Assembly (NCBI RefSeq): GCF_018492665.1
Contig: NZ_JAFVME010000003.1
Span: forward strand, 310,001-374,000
Direction of reading: 5' to 3'
DNA length: 64,000 bases
Origin: Pedobacter sp. B4-66
GTDB taxonomy: Bacteria > Bacteroidota > Bacteroidia > Sphingobacteriales > Sphingobacteriaceae
A program made the position numbers and the translations under genes. Every line of letters starts with the position of its first letter. Position 1 is the first letter of the stretch. Below are positions 35,908-44,915 of this stretch, piece after piece. The notes under the pieces are model-generated. The model did no database searches. It was not told where the DNA came from and saw only the letters and a program-made list of their open reading frames with translations.

Positions 35908-36735
35908 ATGGGATTAGAAAAAATTCAGCATATAATCAAATATATTGAGGAGCATTACCATCAAAATATTTCGATTCAAAAATTAGAACATATATCTAAT
36001 TATTCTTATCGCAATGTCCAACGTGTATTTAAGGCTATTTTTAGGGAATCATTAGGCGCATTTCAAAAAAGACTTAAACTTGAAAATGCTTATAAAAAAC
36101 TGATTTATACAAGTGATACGATTACGGACATTTCTTACGCAGTAGGTTTTGATAGTTTACAGTCTTTTTCAAAAGCATTTAAAAAGCAGTTTAAAGTTTC
36201 ACCCATTCAAGCAAGAACAGAAAAGCTGACTGTTTTTGAAAATTTCATCAATAACCATAGCGAAGAAGATAGAAATATCAATTATGAGCTGGTCTTTTTA
36301 AAAGAAATGAAGGTGTTTTATATTGGAATTCAAACAAAAAACTATAACGGTATTGAAATAGAGTCACTATGGGATAAAATTGATACTGTGACCGGAAAGG
36401 ATAAAGAGACAGCATATTTCGGAATCATAGTGGATCAACCATTAATTACTAATAAATTAAAATGTAGGTACGAAGCCTGTATAGATAAGGAATTGCCAAG
36501 TAAAGAATTTCTATCGACTCATATTTTTGGTGGCAGATATGCTAAATACATTCATAAAGGGAGTTATGGTTCAATAGAAGATACCTATAGACAAATATAT
36601 AAAGACTGGCTTTTTAACTCGATCCTTGAATTTGATAGTTCCCCTATTATAGAACATTATAGGAGAAATAATTATAACACAGAAAACATGAATGACTACA
36701 TTACAGAAATCCTTATTCCGATTAAAAAAAAATAG
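35908..36735 (+). CDS. AraC-family regulator with GyrI-like effector domain
   Basis: 275 residues. An N-terminal double helix-turn-helix (IIKYIEEHYHQNISIQKLE onward; SYRNVQRVFK; FDSLQSFSKAFKKQFKVSPIQ) occupies residues 1-110. A GyrI-like/bacterial-transcription-activator effector-binding domain follows (residues 125-275). This is the Rob/BmrR-like layout of regulators sensing small hydrophobic or cationic compounds. The agmatine-deiminase-like gene follows on the same strand. Confidence 0.9.
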   Translation: MGLEKIQHIIKYIEEHYHQNISIQKLEHISNYSYRNVQRVFKAIFRESLGAFQKRLKLENAYKKLIYTSDTITDISYAVGFDSLQSFSKAFKKQFKVSPIQARTEKLTVFENFINNHSEEDRNINYELVFLKEMKVFYIGIQTKNYNGIEIESLWDKIDTVTGKDKETAYFGIIVDQPLITNKLKCRYEACIDKELPSKEFLSTHIFGGRYAKYIHKGSYGSIEDTYRQIYKDWLFNSILEFDSSPIIEHYRRNNYNTENMNDYITEILIPIKKK

Positions 36736-36810
36736 TTGTCAATTTTGGACAATAGATCGATCTGTATTATCGGTTCCTTTGTCAAAAAAAGACTGTTTAA
36801 ACTTAAAAAA

Positions 36811-37935
36811 ATGAACAAAATGCTATTTCTGATGATATCTATATTAACTATTTTTTCTTCTTGTCAAAAAAATGAAGAAAATTATCAACCTGCAGATTCT
36901 GCAATAATGTATACCATGCCCGAAGAATCCGCTCCGCACGAGGGTACATGGCTTCAGTGGCCTCATCAATATCAATACGGTATTACTTATCGCAATAGGC
37001 TAGATGACACCTGGGTTAAAATGACACAAGCCTTAGTAGAAAGCGAAAATGTTCATATTATTGCTTATGATGACGCAGAAAAAACCAGAATTATGCAATT
37101 ATTAGATAAGGCAGGTACCCCTTTAATCAATGTGGATTTTAAAACTCACCCAACTGATGATGTTTGGGTAAGAGATAACGGACCAATCTACGTAAGAGAT
37201 AACAAAGGGCAACTTATTATCGAAGATTGGGGTTTTAATGGCTGGGGAAAAAAAGCAGATTATCAAAATTGTAATGCTATCCCTGCGAAAATCGCTGACG
37301 ATCAAAATAGAGGAAAAGTTGATCTAAACACTGTTATGATAAATGAAGGAGGGGCTATTGAAATCGATGGAAATGGAACGCTATTGGCAACTAAAAGCGC
37401 TATACTGAATAAGAATAGAAATCCTGATATGACACAAGCACAGGCAGAAGCTGTTTTTACCAAATACCTAGGGGTCACCAAATTTATTTGGTTAAAAGGA
37501 AAGGCTGGTCTGGAAATTACTGACATGCATATAGATGGTTTTGCCCGATTTGGTAGTACAACAACTTTAGTAACCATGAATGAAAATGATCTACTAGACT
37601 GGCAAGTTCCCGAAGAAGATATTAACACCCTCTATGCAGCCACTGATAAAAGTGGAATGCGCTATAACATTGTGAAGCTTCCGTTAACGCAAAATAATGT
37701 GGTAACATCTTCTGGCAAAAAATTGGGTTACAAAGGCTCTTATGTAAACTATTATATAGGAAATAAAAAAGTGCTGGTTCCTAATTATAATGACTCTAAT
37801 GATGCTGTAGCAAACAAAATTATACAAAGTCTCTATCCTGATAGAACCGTAGTTGGGATAGACGTTAGAGATTTATATGCCAATGGCGGAATGATTCATT
37901 GTGTAACTCAACAACAGCCTAAAGATAAATTTTAA
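36811..37935 (+). CDS. lipoprotein agmatine-deiminase/peptidyl-arginine-deiminase family enzyme
   Basis: 374 residues from the ATG at 36811; the longer TTG-initiated frame from 36736 is not conserved. A lipoprotein signal ends IFSSC. The guanidine-modifying core is complete: TMPEESAPHEGTWLQWP, DDVWVRDNGPIY, EGGAIE, DMHIDGFARF and the C-terminal catalytic cysteine in GGMIHCVTQ (C364). Cytoplasmic AguA hydrolyses agmatine to N-carbamoylputrescine; this one is predicted to be periplasmic or surface-bound, like Porphyromonas-type PAD. The substrate (agmatine or peptidyl-arginine) is undetermined. Confidence 0.88.
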   Translation: MNKMLFLMISILTIFSSCQKNEENYQPADSAIMYTMPEESAPHEGTWLQWPHQYQYGITYRNRLDDTWVKMTQALVESENVHIIAYDDAEKTRIMQLLDKAGTPLINVDFKTHPTDDVWVRDNGPIYVRDNKGQLIIEDWGFNGWGKKADYQNCNAIPAKIADDQNRGKVDLNTVMINEGGAIEIDGNGTLLATKSAILNKNRNPDMTQAQAEAVFTKYLGVTKFIWLKGKAGLEITDMHIDGFARFGSTTTLVTMNENDLLDWQVPEEDINTLYAATDKSGMRYNIVKLPLTQNNVVTSSGKKLGYKGSYVNYYIGNKKVLVPNYNDSNDAVANKIIQSLYPDRTVVGIDVRDLYANGGMIHCVTQQQPKDKF

Positions 37936-37945
37936 TAAAAAACCC

Positions 37946-38866
37946 ATGATGAAACATACTTTTTTCTTTTTAACCTTGATATCATTTTTTTTAAACTGCG
38001 AGGCTCAAAAGCAACCAAGTACTTTTAAAGTGATGGCCTGGAATATATTGCACGGAGCAAATGATAGCAAGGATGGAAAAGCGCATGCTATACAGATTAT
38101 AAGAGAAATAAATCCGGATGTAATATTGATGGTGGAAACTTACGGTTCCGGTAAAGAAATAGCCGATTCCTTAGGGTATAATTTTCATTTAATTGCTCCA
38201 GAAGGAACAGCTTTAGATGATAAGAATGTTAATTTATCAATAATATCAAGATATCCTTTTGGAGAACGAATTGATACTGAATTCCCTTTTTATCTTGGTG
38301 GAAGAGAAGTTATCATCCAAAACCAAAAGATAAGGTTTTTCTCGAATTGGTTTCATTATTTACCATGGGAAAACGAGCCTGAAAAATTAGGTAAAACCGT
38401 AGAAGAACTTCTGATTTGGGAAAGATCAGGAGCTAAATATGAAATGATACAAAAGGTGTTGCCCTATATAAAAAAATATGTTGCAGAAACGGATTCAATT
38501 CCTATGATTCTTGGTGGAGACTTAAATACTCCTTCTCATCTGGATTGGGCTGCTAAAACCAGAAAAAATCATAATAATTTAGTGGTTCCCTGGTATTCAA
38601 CAAAAGTATTACAGGATATTGGACTGATAGATACTTATAGAACCTTGAATCCAAATGCTATCACCCATCCCGGCATTACATGGCACACTAAAGGCGAAAA
38701 TGATGATCATCGAATAGATTACATATTTTACAAAAGTCCGAAGTTGAAAGCTATAAAATCTGAGTCCTATAAGGTGTTTTTTGATGAGACAATAAAATTG
38801 AATGGCAAAGAAATTTTATATCCTTCCGACCATGGCTTTGTCGTTACAACCTTTACAATGAAGTAA
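37946..38866 (+). CDS. secreted endonuclease/exonuclease/phosphatase family hydrolase
   Basis: 306-residue EEP-fold enzyme with an N-terminal signal sequence (cysteine at NCEAQ). Metal-site motifs are MAWNILHGAND, GGDLNTPSH, HRIDYIFY and the C-terminal SDHGFVV. Such proteins hydrolyse phosphodiesters or phosphomonoesters (nucleic acid, phosphoinositide or sphingomyelin types). It begins 10 bp after the agmatine-deiminase-like gene, so the two exported hydrolases are probably co-expressed. Confidence 0.88.
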   Translation: MMKHTFFFLTLISFFLNCEAQKQPSTFKVMAWNILHGANDSKDGKAHAIQIIREINPDVILMVETYGSGKEIADSLGYNFHLIAPEGTALDDKNVNLSIISRYPFGERIDTEFPFYLGGREVIIQNQKIRFFSNWFHYLPWENEPEKLGKTVEELLIWERSGAKYEMIQKVLPYIKKYVAETDSIPMILGGDLNTPSHLDWAAKTRKNHNNLVVPWYSTKVLQDIGLIDTYRTLNPNAITHPGITWHTKGENDDHRIDYIFYKSPKLKAIKSESYKVFFDETIKLNGKEILYPSDHGFVVTTFTMK

Positions 38867-39087
38867 AAATGAAACCTGTAGCGATAGCTTTCGAAAGAAT
38901 TTCTTAGGAGTAAATATACACAAGCTCCTCTTAATTCTACTTAAATCGCCATAATTACATTAAATGGCACTAAAATCGGGGGTAAATTACGACCGATGAT
39001 TTAAGAAGAAAAGACGACCTCGGGAACAGACGATAGATTTTAAACTATCGTGTAATGAGTTCGAATTTATCGGTAAAAAGCATTTGT
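38867..39087. other. intergenic stretch without a gene
   Basis: No open frame is convincing. A hairpin ACGATAG / CTATCGT lies near 39028-39053. Otherwise nothing was recognised before the terminator. Confidence 0.4.
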
Positions 39088-39124
39088 AAAAAAGCCTTTC
39101 CTGATAATCAGGAAAGGCTTTTTT
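39088..39124. terminator. bidirectional terminator
   Basis: 16-bp stem AAAAAGCCTTTCCTGA / TCAGGAAAGGCTTTTT with a 3-nt loop; A-run and T-run flanks let it serve both strands. It lies 16 bp from the stop of the TlpA-like gene. Confidence 0.9.
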
Positions 39125-39139
39125 AGGAAGCGGGTTTTG

Positions 39140-40618
39140 CTATTTCAATAAGACCTCGAGCTGCTTTTGTAGCTCCGGATTAGAGGGACGCTTTGCGTCA
39201 TTGTCAATAACGATACCATCAGGACCGATCAGCAGGAATCTCGGAATAGAATTTACGCCGAATTTCCGGACAAATTCTGACTTAAAATCGTCGTCTGCAA
39301 TGAGCTGGATTCCATGTAAATCGTTATCCTTTACATAGCTTAACCATTTATTTTTCTCTGCCGGTGCATCCAATGAGATGCTGACGAATTTAATGTTCTT
39401 TTCCTTCAGCTTCAGTTCAAGCTTTTTAAGGTCTGGAATTTCCGCAATGCATGGTGCGCACCAGGTTGCCCAGAGGTCGATGTAAACATAGCTGCCCCGC
39501 ATACTTTTGAGGCTTACCAGCTGGTTATCAGAATTGGTATAGCTGAAATCAGGAACAATTGCATTTTTTTCCGTTGCTTTTAAGTTTTTAAAAGCCTGTT
39601 CAATGTCTTGGAGACGACTCGAAACTTTAGTGCTGCTGAGGTATTCCTTATAGAAGGATTCCACTTTTGTGCTGCTCTTGGACATCTTTATTAGTGATAG
39701 GGTAGTGGTGTACAGAAAATAGTCTTTGATATAGTCATTACCGATTTCTTTCCTGATGAAAATGAGTTTGGCCTGATCGGGGCTTTTCAAAGAATCACTC
39801 AGCTTCTTGTATTGGCCTGAACTTGTTCCGAAATTAATCCGGTTACGGATCGCATAGCTATAGGAAGAAGAGTTTTTAAACAGCAACTCGTTGTTCATGT
39901 CCCATCCGGAATATAACAGCTCATCCACTTCTTTCTTTTCCTCCTCCGTCATTTTCTTGCTGAATTGATATAGATAAGCATTTTGCAACTGCTGTGTGTA
40001 GTCTTTTGTGCGTTCGGCCAGGGGGATTGAAAGCGTTTTCTTTAGCGAATCCATTCTGGTGCTGTCCAGTCCATAAAAGAGTTTCCAGTTATAGATTTTA
40101 TTGAGGCGAATGTAATTGATCTCTTCGTGCAACAATGTTTTAAAGAATTTATTTCTGGATTTGTCAATCGTTAGCAATGCCTGTTCTTTGTATTTGTCCA
40201 TGATCGGGATAAATTTTTCTGGCTCGGTGAGCAGGACTGAAAATTTTACGCCGTATCCACTACTGGAACTCATTCGGTTTAACGGAACCTGGATTTGTTG
40301 GATCAGGTTGTTTTCCAGGCTTCCTTTCCCGCTAAATTCATACCCCTCATTGTTTTTTCTTATGATTAGGCTATAACTGGGTTCCAAATAGATGTCTCCA
40401 ACCTCACCCAGACTGTACATCCCTTTTTTAAGTGCTTTGATATTGAGTTTGTAGTTCCCATTCTGATCTGTAATTACCGGTATGCTCCAGCCATCATTAT
40501 TGCTAAGGGACCAAGTTGATTTGTCTGTTCCCGGTATGGTACCGGTCACCTGGGCATTTGTAGTTTTTGTGCTGCCTGCAATCAGGCAGGCCAGCAGTAA
40601 ATAGGTTGAGGTTTTCAT
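39140..40618 (-). CDS. TlpA-like thiol-disulfide oxidoreductase with N-terminal extension
   Basis: 492 residues with a Sec signal peptide (ending TNAQ). The first 350 residues are a helical DUF4369-like/unknown region common in Bacteroidota. The C-terminal redoxin domain contains the active site WCAPC (C387, C390) and the cis-proline segment SIPRFLLIGPDG. Members of this group reduce disulfides or mature cytochromes in the periplasm. It stands alone on the minus strand. Confidence 0.9.
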   Translation of the reverse strand: MKTSTYLLLACLIAGSTKTTNAQVTGTIPGTDKSTWSLSNNDGWSIPVITDQNGNYKLNIKALKKGMYSLGEVGDIYLEPSYSLIIRKNNEGYEFSGKGSLENNLIQQIQVPLNRMSSSSGYGVKFSVLLTEPEKFIPIMDKYKEQALLTIDKSRNKFFKTLLHEEINYIRLNKIYNWKLFYGLDSTRMDSLKKTLSIPLAERTKDYTQQLQNAYLYQFSKKMTEEEKKEVDELLYSGWDMNNELLFKNSSSYSYAIRNRINFGTSSGQYKKLSDSLKSPDQAKLIFIRKEIGNDYIKDYFLYTTTLSLIKMSKSSTKVESFYKEYLSSTKVSSRLQDIEQAFKNLKATEKNAIVPDFSYTNSDNQLVSLKSMRGSYVYIDLWATWCAPCIAEIPDLKKLELKLKEKNIKFVSISLDAPAEKNKWLSYVKDNDLHGIQLIADDDFKSEFVRKFGVNSIPRFLLIGPDGIVIDNDAKRPSNPELQKQLEVLLK

Positions 40619-41030
40619 ATTTATAACTAATTATTTAGTTTAAAATACTACTAAACTTTTAGTTATACAAATCCTATTTGCGATTTATTTATGCAATCTG
40701 TGTTTCAGGGCAGGAGCTGATAGCATTACTAGGCATGGTGCTATTTAGATTATGATGAAACCTATCAAGATTATGTTTCCAGCGGCAACTAAAGATAATA
40801 TAGAAGAATTCCACTTTCCACGAAAGAGGTGGCCACAAATAGAACAATCTCCAATGAAGAACTGATCACTAAAAATCGTGATTTTCACGCATAAGAAAAC
40901 GTAACTGATTTTGCGTTCAACATAGAAGAAGCGGGACGTGATAATGTCCCGAGCATTGAACTCTTGTCATATGATCACAAAGCTGGTCAAAATCGGACAA
41001 AGTCTCCTGAAATAGCCAGATCATAACCTT
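40619..41030. other. gap without a recognised gene
   Basis: A short plus-strand frame near 40753-40868 reads MMKPIKIMFPAATKDN and ends after about 38 codons; it has no relative I recognise. A small hairpin GGGAC / GTCCC is near 40933-40950. The stretch is probably gene debris. Confidence 0.35.
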
Positions 41031-41393
41031 TTATTCACTGTCCATGAATTTAATCCAGGAATTAACCATTTTTTCAATCAGATCTTTATGTGCGATTACT
41101 TGTTCCATGGAATAGAACTTTGCATAAACCTTTCCTTTTGTGGCTGATTCAAGAAAATCGGATTTCACATTCAATAACTCTCCTTTATGGAAGATTAGGG
41201 CCACGTAGTTTTTGATCCTGGGATTAAAGGTGGCAAGATCTTCTTTATAAAAGAAACTGGGACCACCCCATTTTATGTCTTCTTCTATTTTAGAATTGGC
41301 ATTCACAATGATTGACCTTACTGCTTCCATTTCGGCTTTCAGTGGATGTTCGAGCTTTACCATAAACTCATCTGTTTTCTTCGTATTGTTCAT
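41031..41393 (-). CDS. DUF1801 (YdhG-like) protein
   Basis: 120 residues from the ATG at 41393; the longer frame to 41489 adds a Cys/Phe-rich stretch unlike the family. The DUF1801 signature region DIKWGGPSFFYKEDLATF and the C-terminal helix with WIKFMDSE are visible. DUF1801 proteins (iron-chaperone/frataxin-like fold) are small, and most are uncharacterised. Confidence 0.85.
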   Translation of the reverse strand: MNNTKKTDEFMVKLEHPLKAEMEAVRSIIVNANSKIEEDIKWGGPSFFYKEDLATFNPRIKNYVALIFHKGELLNVKSDFLESATKGKVYAKFYSMEQVIAHKDLIEKMVNSWIKFMDSE

Positions 41394-41658
41394 ATCGTCT
41401 AATTTGGAGGTGTGCACTACAAATATCCAAAAAAGAGGTGTTGGAAAGAGGGGGCAGAAACGACAAAGTAAGGGGCAAATTGTGCCCATTTCTTACTTCC
41501 GTTTTATCAAATCACAAAGTGCTTATTCAGTATCTTACCTTATCAACCTCCGTAATAGCAAAATGTATGCTGATCTCCGTTACTGTATCATCGAAAAAAG
41601 TCCAACCATGTGCAGAATAGCCAAAAATTTAGTGTCCAATATGGGTTATATTCCTTAC

Positions 41659-42189
41659 TTAATAGTTTAAATGGTCATCAGTATCATATTTTATCCCCTG
41701 ATAACCCAATATTTTTCTCATCAGTCCCAATTGTCCAAAAAGATAACTTTCACGGTCGATACACATTCCGAGCATATTCAGCTTATTTTCTTCCATATAA
41801 GCCACATTCATCCCTAACTCATAAGTCTGTTCTAGTTCAGTATCTTCAACGGCTAAAAGCCTTTTATATAAAATCGGGGAGATTTTGTGCCATTCTTTTT
41901 TCAAATCTTCCAACGAAGGGTAGGAGGCCTTCTCATCCAAAGCTTTTCCATCTTTAAAAAGTACTTCGTTTGGGTCTTTTTCGGCCAAACCCAAAACGCT
42001 GGCCATCCAATAACGGCAGTTGACCAGATTACCTGTCATCCAGACGAAATGATTGGTTTTATTTTCAACACGTATTAGTGCATCAGCGGCCTGAATATCG
42101 ACCAGCATATTATTGAACATCTGGCTATGCATGCGGTAAGCAGGAATAATTACTGCAAGGCTTTTAGCGATAGAATTTTCCATAATCAT
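41659..42189 (-). CDS. DinB-superfamily protein
   Basis: 176 residues, mostly helical, resembling the DinB-like four-helix fold. NHFVWMTGNLVNCRYW occupies the place of the usual first metal histidine segment, and a C-terminal DRESYLFGQLGLMRKILG helix follows. The classical His triad is not fully conserved. A second ATG two codons in is an equally good start. It ends the two-gene minus-strand unit begun by the SRPBCC gene. Confidence 0.7.
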   Translation of the reverse strand: MIMENSIAKSLAVIIPAYRMHSQMFNNMLVDIQAADALIRVENKTNHFVWMTGNLVNCRYWMASVLGLAEKDPNEVLFKDGKALDEKASYPSLEDLKKEWHKISPILYKRLLAVEDTELEQTYELGMNVAYMEENKLNMLGMCIDRESYLFGQLGLMRKILGYQGIKYDTDDHLNY

Positions 42190-42201
42190 AGATTTTAACT
42201 T

Positions 42202-42645
42202 TTATTGTTCTGAAAGTCTTTTTACTTCTTCCAGTCCCTTGATAAAGCCGTTATTCATGACATCTTCCCATTCTTCTCCGGTTTGAACAGAAGCTTTAAG
42301 TTTAGTAATACCTCCTTCTTCAGAAAGATGGTATTCCTCAAGAGAACCCGCCCAGCTTTTTACTTTTTCACTACTGGTATCTTCTTTGCCATCGGCGATT
42401 TCACCAAGATGCTCGAATACGATATCATAGGGTTCATTTTTGCTTTTAACCGTACTAAGCATACCATTACCTTTTGCATCAACAAAGCGGGTTTTGCCGC
42501 CAACCTCCCAATCACTCTGCATGTAGGAATCCCCAGTTGGATTAAAGGACTTGGTCCATTGAGGATAAGTGCTTTCATTCCAAAGTGTATCCCAAACTTT
42601 TTGGGCAGACGCCTTGATCTCTTTTGTAAATTGTAGTGTTTTCAT
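42202..42645 (-). CDS. SRPBCC domain protein (polyketide-cyclase/AHSA1-like)
   Basis: 147-residue helix-grip ligand-binding protein. The N-terminal strand-helix (KEIKASAQKVWDTLWNESTYPQWT) is diagnostic, abbreviated here as KASAQKVWDTLW. The next gene on the strand (DinB-like) follows after 12 bp, so they are an operon. The ligand is unknown. Confidence 0.86.
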   Translation of the reverse strand: MKTLQFTKEIKASAQKVWDTLWNESTYPQWTKSFNPTGDSYMQSDWEVGGKTRFVDAKGNGMLSTVKSKNEPYDIVFEHLGEIADGKEDTSSEKVKSWAGSLEEYHLSEEGGITKLKASVQTGEEWEDVMNNGFIKGLEEVKRLSEQ

Positions 42646-42877
42646 AGACCTATTTTTTTAGTTAGCAAGACTTGTCTCACAAAGTCCTGGAATATAGTAT
42701 GCACATAGGGGGCATTAATGCGACAATTTTGGGTTTAAATGCAAACTTTAAAACCCTGATAACCCGTATAATTTACAGGTGGTTTATCCATATAAACAGC
42801 GCCAGTTACAAATGGTTTTTGATCTATCTATTTTTTTAAACACATTGATAATCCAATAGTAGTCTATCGGACCAACA

Positions 42878-42997
42878 ATGCTCCATAACACAACTATATT
42901 CCTTACCATTTCCTTTGCAAGGGTAATGACCTTTCTCGACTACTTTAAACGCTTCACCAATTATACTCCGGGAACTTTTCGGATAGAACAGAAATAA
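42878..42997 (+). pseudogene. C-terminal remnant of an AraC-family regulator
   Basis: A 39-codon frame ends with VMTFLDYFKRFTNYTPG and then TFRIEQK-stop. This matches the second helix-turn-helix and terminal TPxxFR motif of AraC proteins. An in-frame stop at 42860-42862 cuts it off from any N-terminal half, and the helix between the two blocks is shortened. Confidence 0.5.
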
Positions 42998-43037
42998 TAG
43001 CTACCAGTCTACTAATTGATACGCTTTTAATAAAAGT

Positions 43038-43081
43038 ACTTTGAAATACAAAGTCATTTAATTAACTTTAGACTACAAAGT
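43038..43081 (+). promoter_or_regulatory. promoter with tandem ACTTTG-N5-CAAAGT operators
   Basis: Operator A is ACTTTGAAATACAAAGT (43038-43054) and operator B is ACTTTAGACTACAAAGT (43065-43081), 27 bp centre to centre. The -33 box TTTG (43040-43043) is inside A; after a 19-bp spacer the -7 box TAACTTTA (43063-43070) overlaps B. Same layout at 45992-46024 and 50539-50582. Confidence 0.7.
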
Positions 43082-43095
43082 ATAAAATCAACACT

Positions 43096-43413
43096 ATGAA
43101 AATTTCAAGGACAAGATTTGTGGTCATCTTTCTTGTTTCGGCTTTTGCCTTTCAGTTTATCTCTAATTTACTTTTGGGACCCGTAAACGGTGAGTGGTTC
43201 CCGGGAACTGGCTCAGCAATAACCTGGAAGCGCACCGTAGCCGCAGTCATATATCCTGTCAAAATTGTTTTGGTAGGACCCTTGTCATCAATATTCAACG
43301 ATCCAGACCCGGCACCCCCAATCCGGGGGCTTGCTTGTGCTTTATACTGGACGGCCATCGCATTAACTGTTCATTATCTCCTCAGTAAAATAAGCATACA
43401 TAGAAAAAGGTGA
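43096..43413 (+). CDS. small two-helix membrane protein, paralogue of the gene at 50174
   Basis: 105 residues with an N-terminal helix (VVIFLVSAFAFQFISNLLLG), a middle membrane-associated segment around PVKIVLVGPLSS and a C-terminal helix (ALYWTAIALTVHYLLSKI) followed by a basic end. It aligns along its whole length with the protein at 50174-50509 (shared MKISRT, FAFQFISN, LLGP, GPLS, LHYLLSKI-like ends). No known family is recognised. The downstream DoxX-like gene begins 3 bp after the stop, so both are expressed from the tandem-operator promoter. Confidence 0.8.
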   Translation: MKISRTRFVVIFLVSAFAFQFISNLLLGPVNGEWFPGTGSAITWKRTVAAVIYPVKIVLVGPLSSIFNDPDPAPPIRGLACALYWTAIALTVHYLLSKISIHRKR

Positions 43414-43416
43414 TCT

Positions 43417-44142
43417 ATGAATAGATTTGAAGAGCTATATCATGAGGCAAAAGCTGACAAATGGTTTCAACAGTTTGCCGTTTTCTGCCGCCTAGCATTA
43501 GCAGCCGGCTTTCTTCCAGCCGGCTTTGTTAAGGTCATGGGTGAACGTTTCGCCGCTGGTCTGCCATCCAATAATCCTTTAGGGCATTACTTCGATGCCT
43601 TGCAGCTAACAGGCTATTACTATACTTTTATTGGAATTACCCAAATCATCACTGCTGTATTTTTACTAATTCCAAGAACCTCCCTTCTTGGTGCACTCAT
43701 GTATTTTCCAATGATTGTCAATATTTGTGTACTGACCTATGCTACGCGCTTTGAAGGGACCAGGCTCGTCACCTTTATGGTACTGGCAAACCTGTTTTTA
43801 TTAATTTGGGACTATGGCCGTTTGAAACACATTTTGCCTCTTGGGCAGCCCAAAGTAGAATCGCGTCCTGTGTTAAAAAATCCCATGGGCAATCGCCTTC
43901 GAATCCTATTTTTTGGAGGTTCCTTCGCAGTTTTAGCCGCTATCATCATCGGCACATTTTATATATTTGAGATAGGCCCCTGCAACTCTGAATCTGCATG
44001 CAGAAATCAGTGTGCTGGCAGCAAAAATCCAGCAGCCTGCGAAGTCTTCTGCGATTGCATTTATAAACATGGTCAGCCGCTGGATAGTTGTTTGGCAACT
44101 TTTAACAAAGCGATAGATATTAGTGAGTCTAAAGTAAAGTAG
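43417..44142 (+). CDS. DoxX-like membrane protein with cysteine-rich C-terminal tail
   Basis: 241 residues. Four DoxX-like helices (LALAAGFLPAGFVKVMGERF; YYYTFIGITQIITAVFLLIP; LGALMYFPMIVNICVLTYA; LVTFMVLANLFLLIWDY) occupy the first 130 residues. A fifth helix (residues about 165-190) carries a tail with eight cysteines between GPCNSES and LDSCLA. DoxX relatives act in redox or membrane-stress functions. The disulfide-rich tail is not part of the standard family and probably faces the periplasm. Confidence 0.8.
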   Translation: MNRFEELYHEAKADKWFQQFAVFCRLALAAGFLPAGFVKVMGERFAAGLPSNNPLGHYFDALQLTGYYYTFIGITQIITAVFLLIPRTSLLGALMYFPMIVNICVLTYATRFEGTRLVTFMVLANLFLLIWDYGRLKHILPLGQPKVESRPVLKNPMGNRLRILFFGGSFAVLAAIIIGTFYIFEIGPCNSESACRNQCAGSKNPAACEVFCDCIYKHGQPLDSCLATFNKAIDISESKVK

Positions 44143-44221
44143 CCACAGTGTTCAAGTTTATAAAATGCATGCTAAGTATTTTCAAATACAAATGTATATC
44201 TAGATAGTAATTATGAGACCA

Positions 44222-44614
44222 TTAGATATGGGCAAGGATATTGATTAATTTATCAAAAGGATCACGTACAAAAAATCTTCTGACTCCCCATGGCTCGTTC
44301 TCTGGACCATATTCAATGGGGATTTTAGCCTCTTTCATTCGTTGAAGGGCTTCCTCAATATCATCCACTTCAATTGATAAATCAGGAATTGGGGCACCGG
44401 AGCCGCCTTCCTTTGCAAAGCTGATCTGAAGACGTTGCTGTTCATCGGATCCGTAGCTCGTTATCCAGCCATGATCCATGATCAATTCAAGCCCTAATAT
44501 TTCTTGATAGAACTGTTTGGCGGCATCTAAATCCTGAGTAGATATATCTATGACAATACGCTTAACTTTCATTGGCTTCTTATTTGATGTAGTTTTTTTG
44601 TCACTCACATGCAA
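44222..44614 (-). CDS. VOC-family (glyoxalase/bleomycin-resistance-like) protein
   Basis: 130 residues, or 116 from the methionine at 44572 (MKVKRIV), which begins the conserved fold. The paired beta-alpha-beta-beta-beta modules are seen as VIDISTQDLDAAKQFYQEI and PDLSIEVDDIEEALQRM, ending RRFFVRDPFDKLINIL. The substrate is unknown. It stands alone. Confidence 0.85.
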   Translation of the reverse strand: MHVSDKKTTSNKKPMKVKRIVIDISTQDLDAAKQFYQEILGLELIMDHGWITSYGSDEQQRLQISFAKEGGSGAPIPDLSIEVDDIEEALQRMKEAKIPIEYGPENEPWGVRRFFVRDPFDKLINILAHI

Positions 44615-44693
44615 ATTAGTATTTTTTCATGATAGTCTCTTTTATATCCCGATTTGCTATATTTATTTCACAAAGGCATTTATATGACTTTTT

Positions 44694-44846
44694 GTGGTAC
44701 CCATAACTCTTGTCACTGGTCCTTTTGCCGGAGTATGGTCAATTTTCTTGGGATGGTTGGTCGTTGCAGAAGTCGCTGCCCAGGATTTCGATTGTGTTAT
44801 TCCTTTCACAGTCAGGCTCCCTGTTACTCAAAATGGAAGATACTAA
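44694..44846 (+). pseudogene. fragment with one membrane helix
   Basis: A 50-codon frame from GTG, containing PITLVTGPFAGVWSIFLGWL and then VVAEVAAQDFD, lies in the 366-bp gap after the VOC gene. It reads like a membrane protein piece but has no good start and no recognised relative. The rest of the gap holds only the inverted repeat described next. Confidence 0.25.
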
Positions 44847-44915
44847 ACCCGACTTCCGAATATATAGGATCTGACCATAATTCTTTTACCAAGGGAAAAG
44901 TGTTTGCTTCCTGAA

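Noticed and set aside
44178..44194. ATTTTCAAATACAAATG as a fourth ACTTTG-type operator
   Set aside because: Half of the left arm is lost, no -7 box follows at 19 bp and no gene begins nearby.
44654..44914. 86-codon frame from TTG in the VOC gap
   Set aside because: Tryptophan/cysteine-rich, no normal start; the neighbouring frame is more protein-like but also only a fragment.
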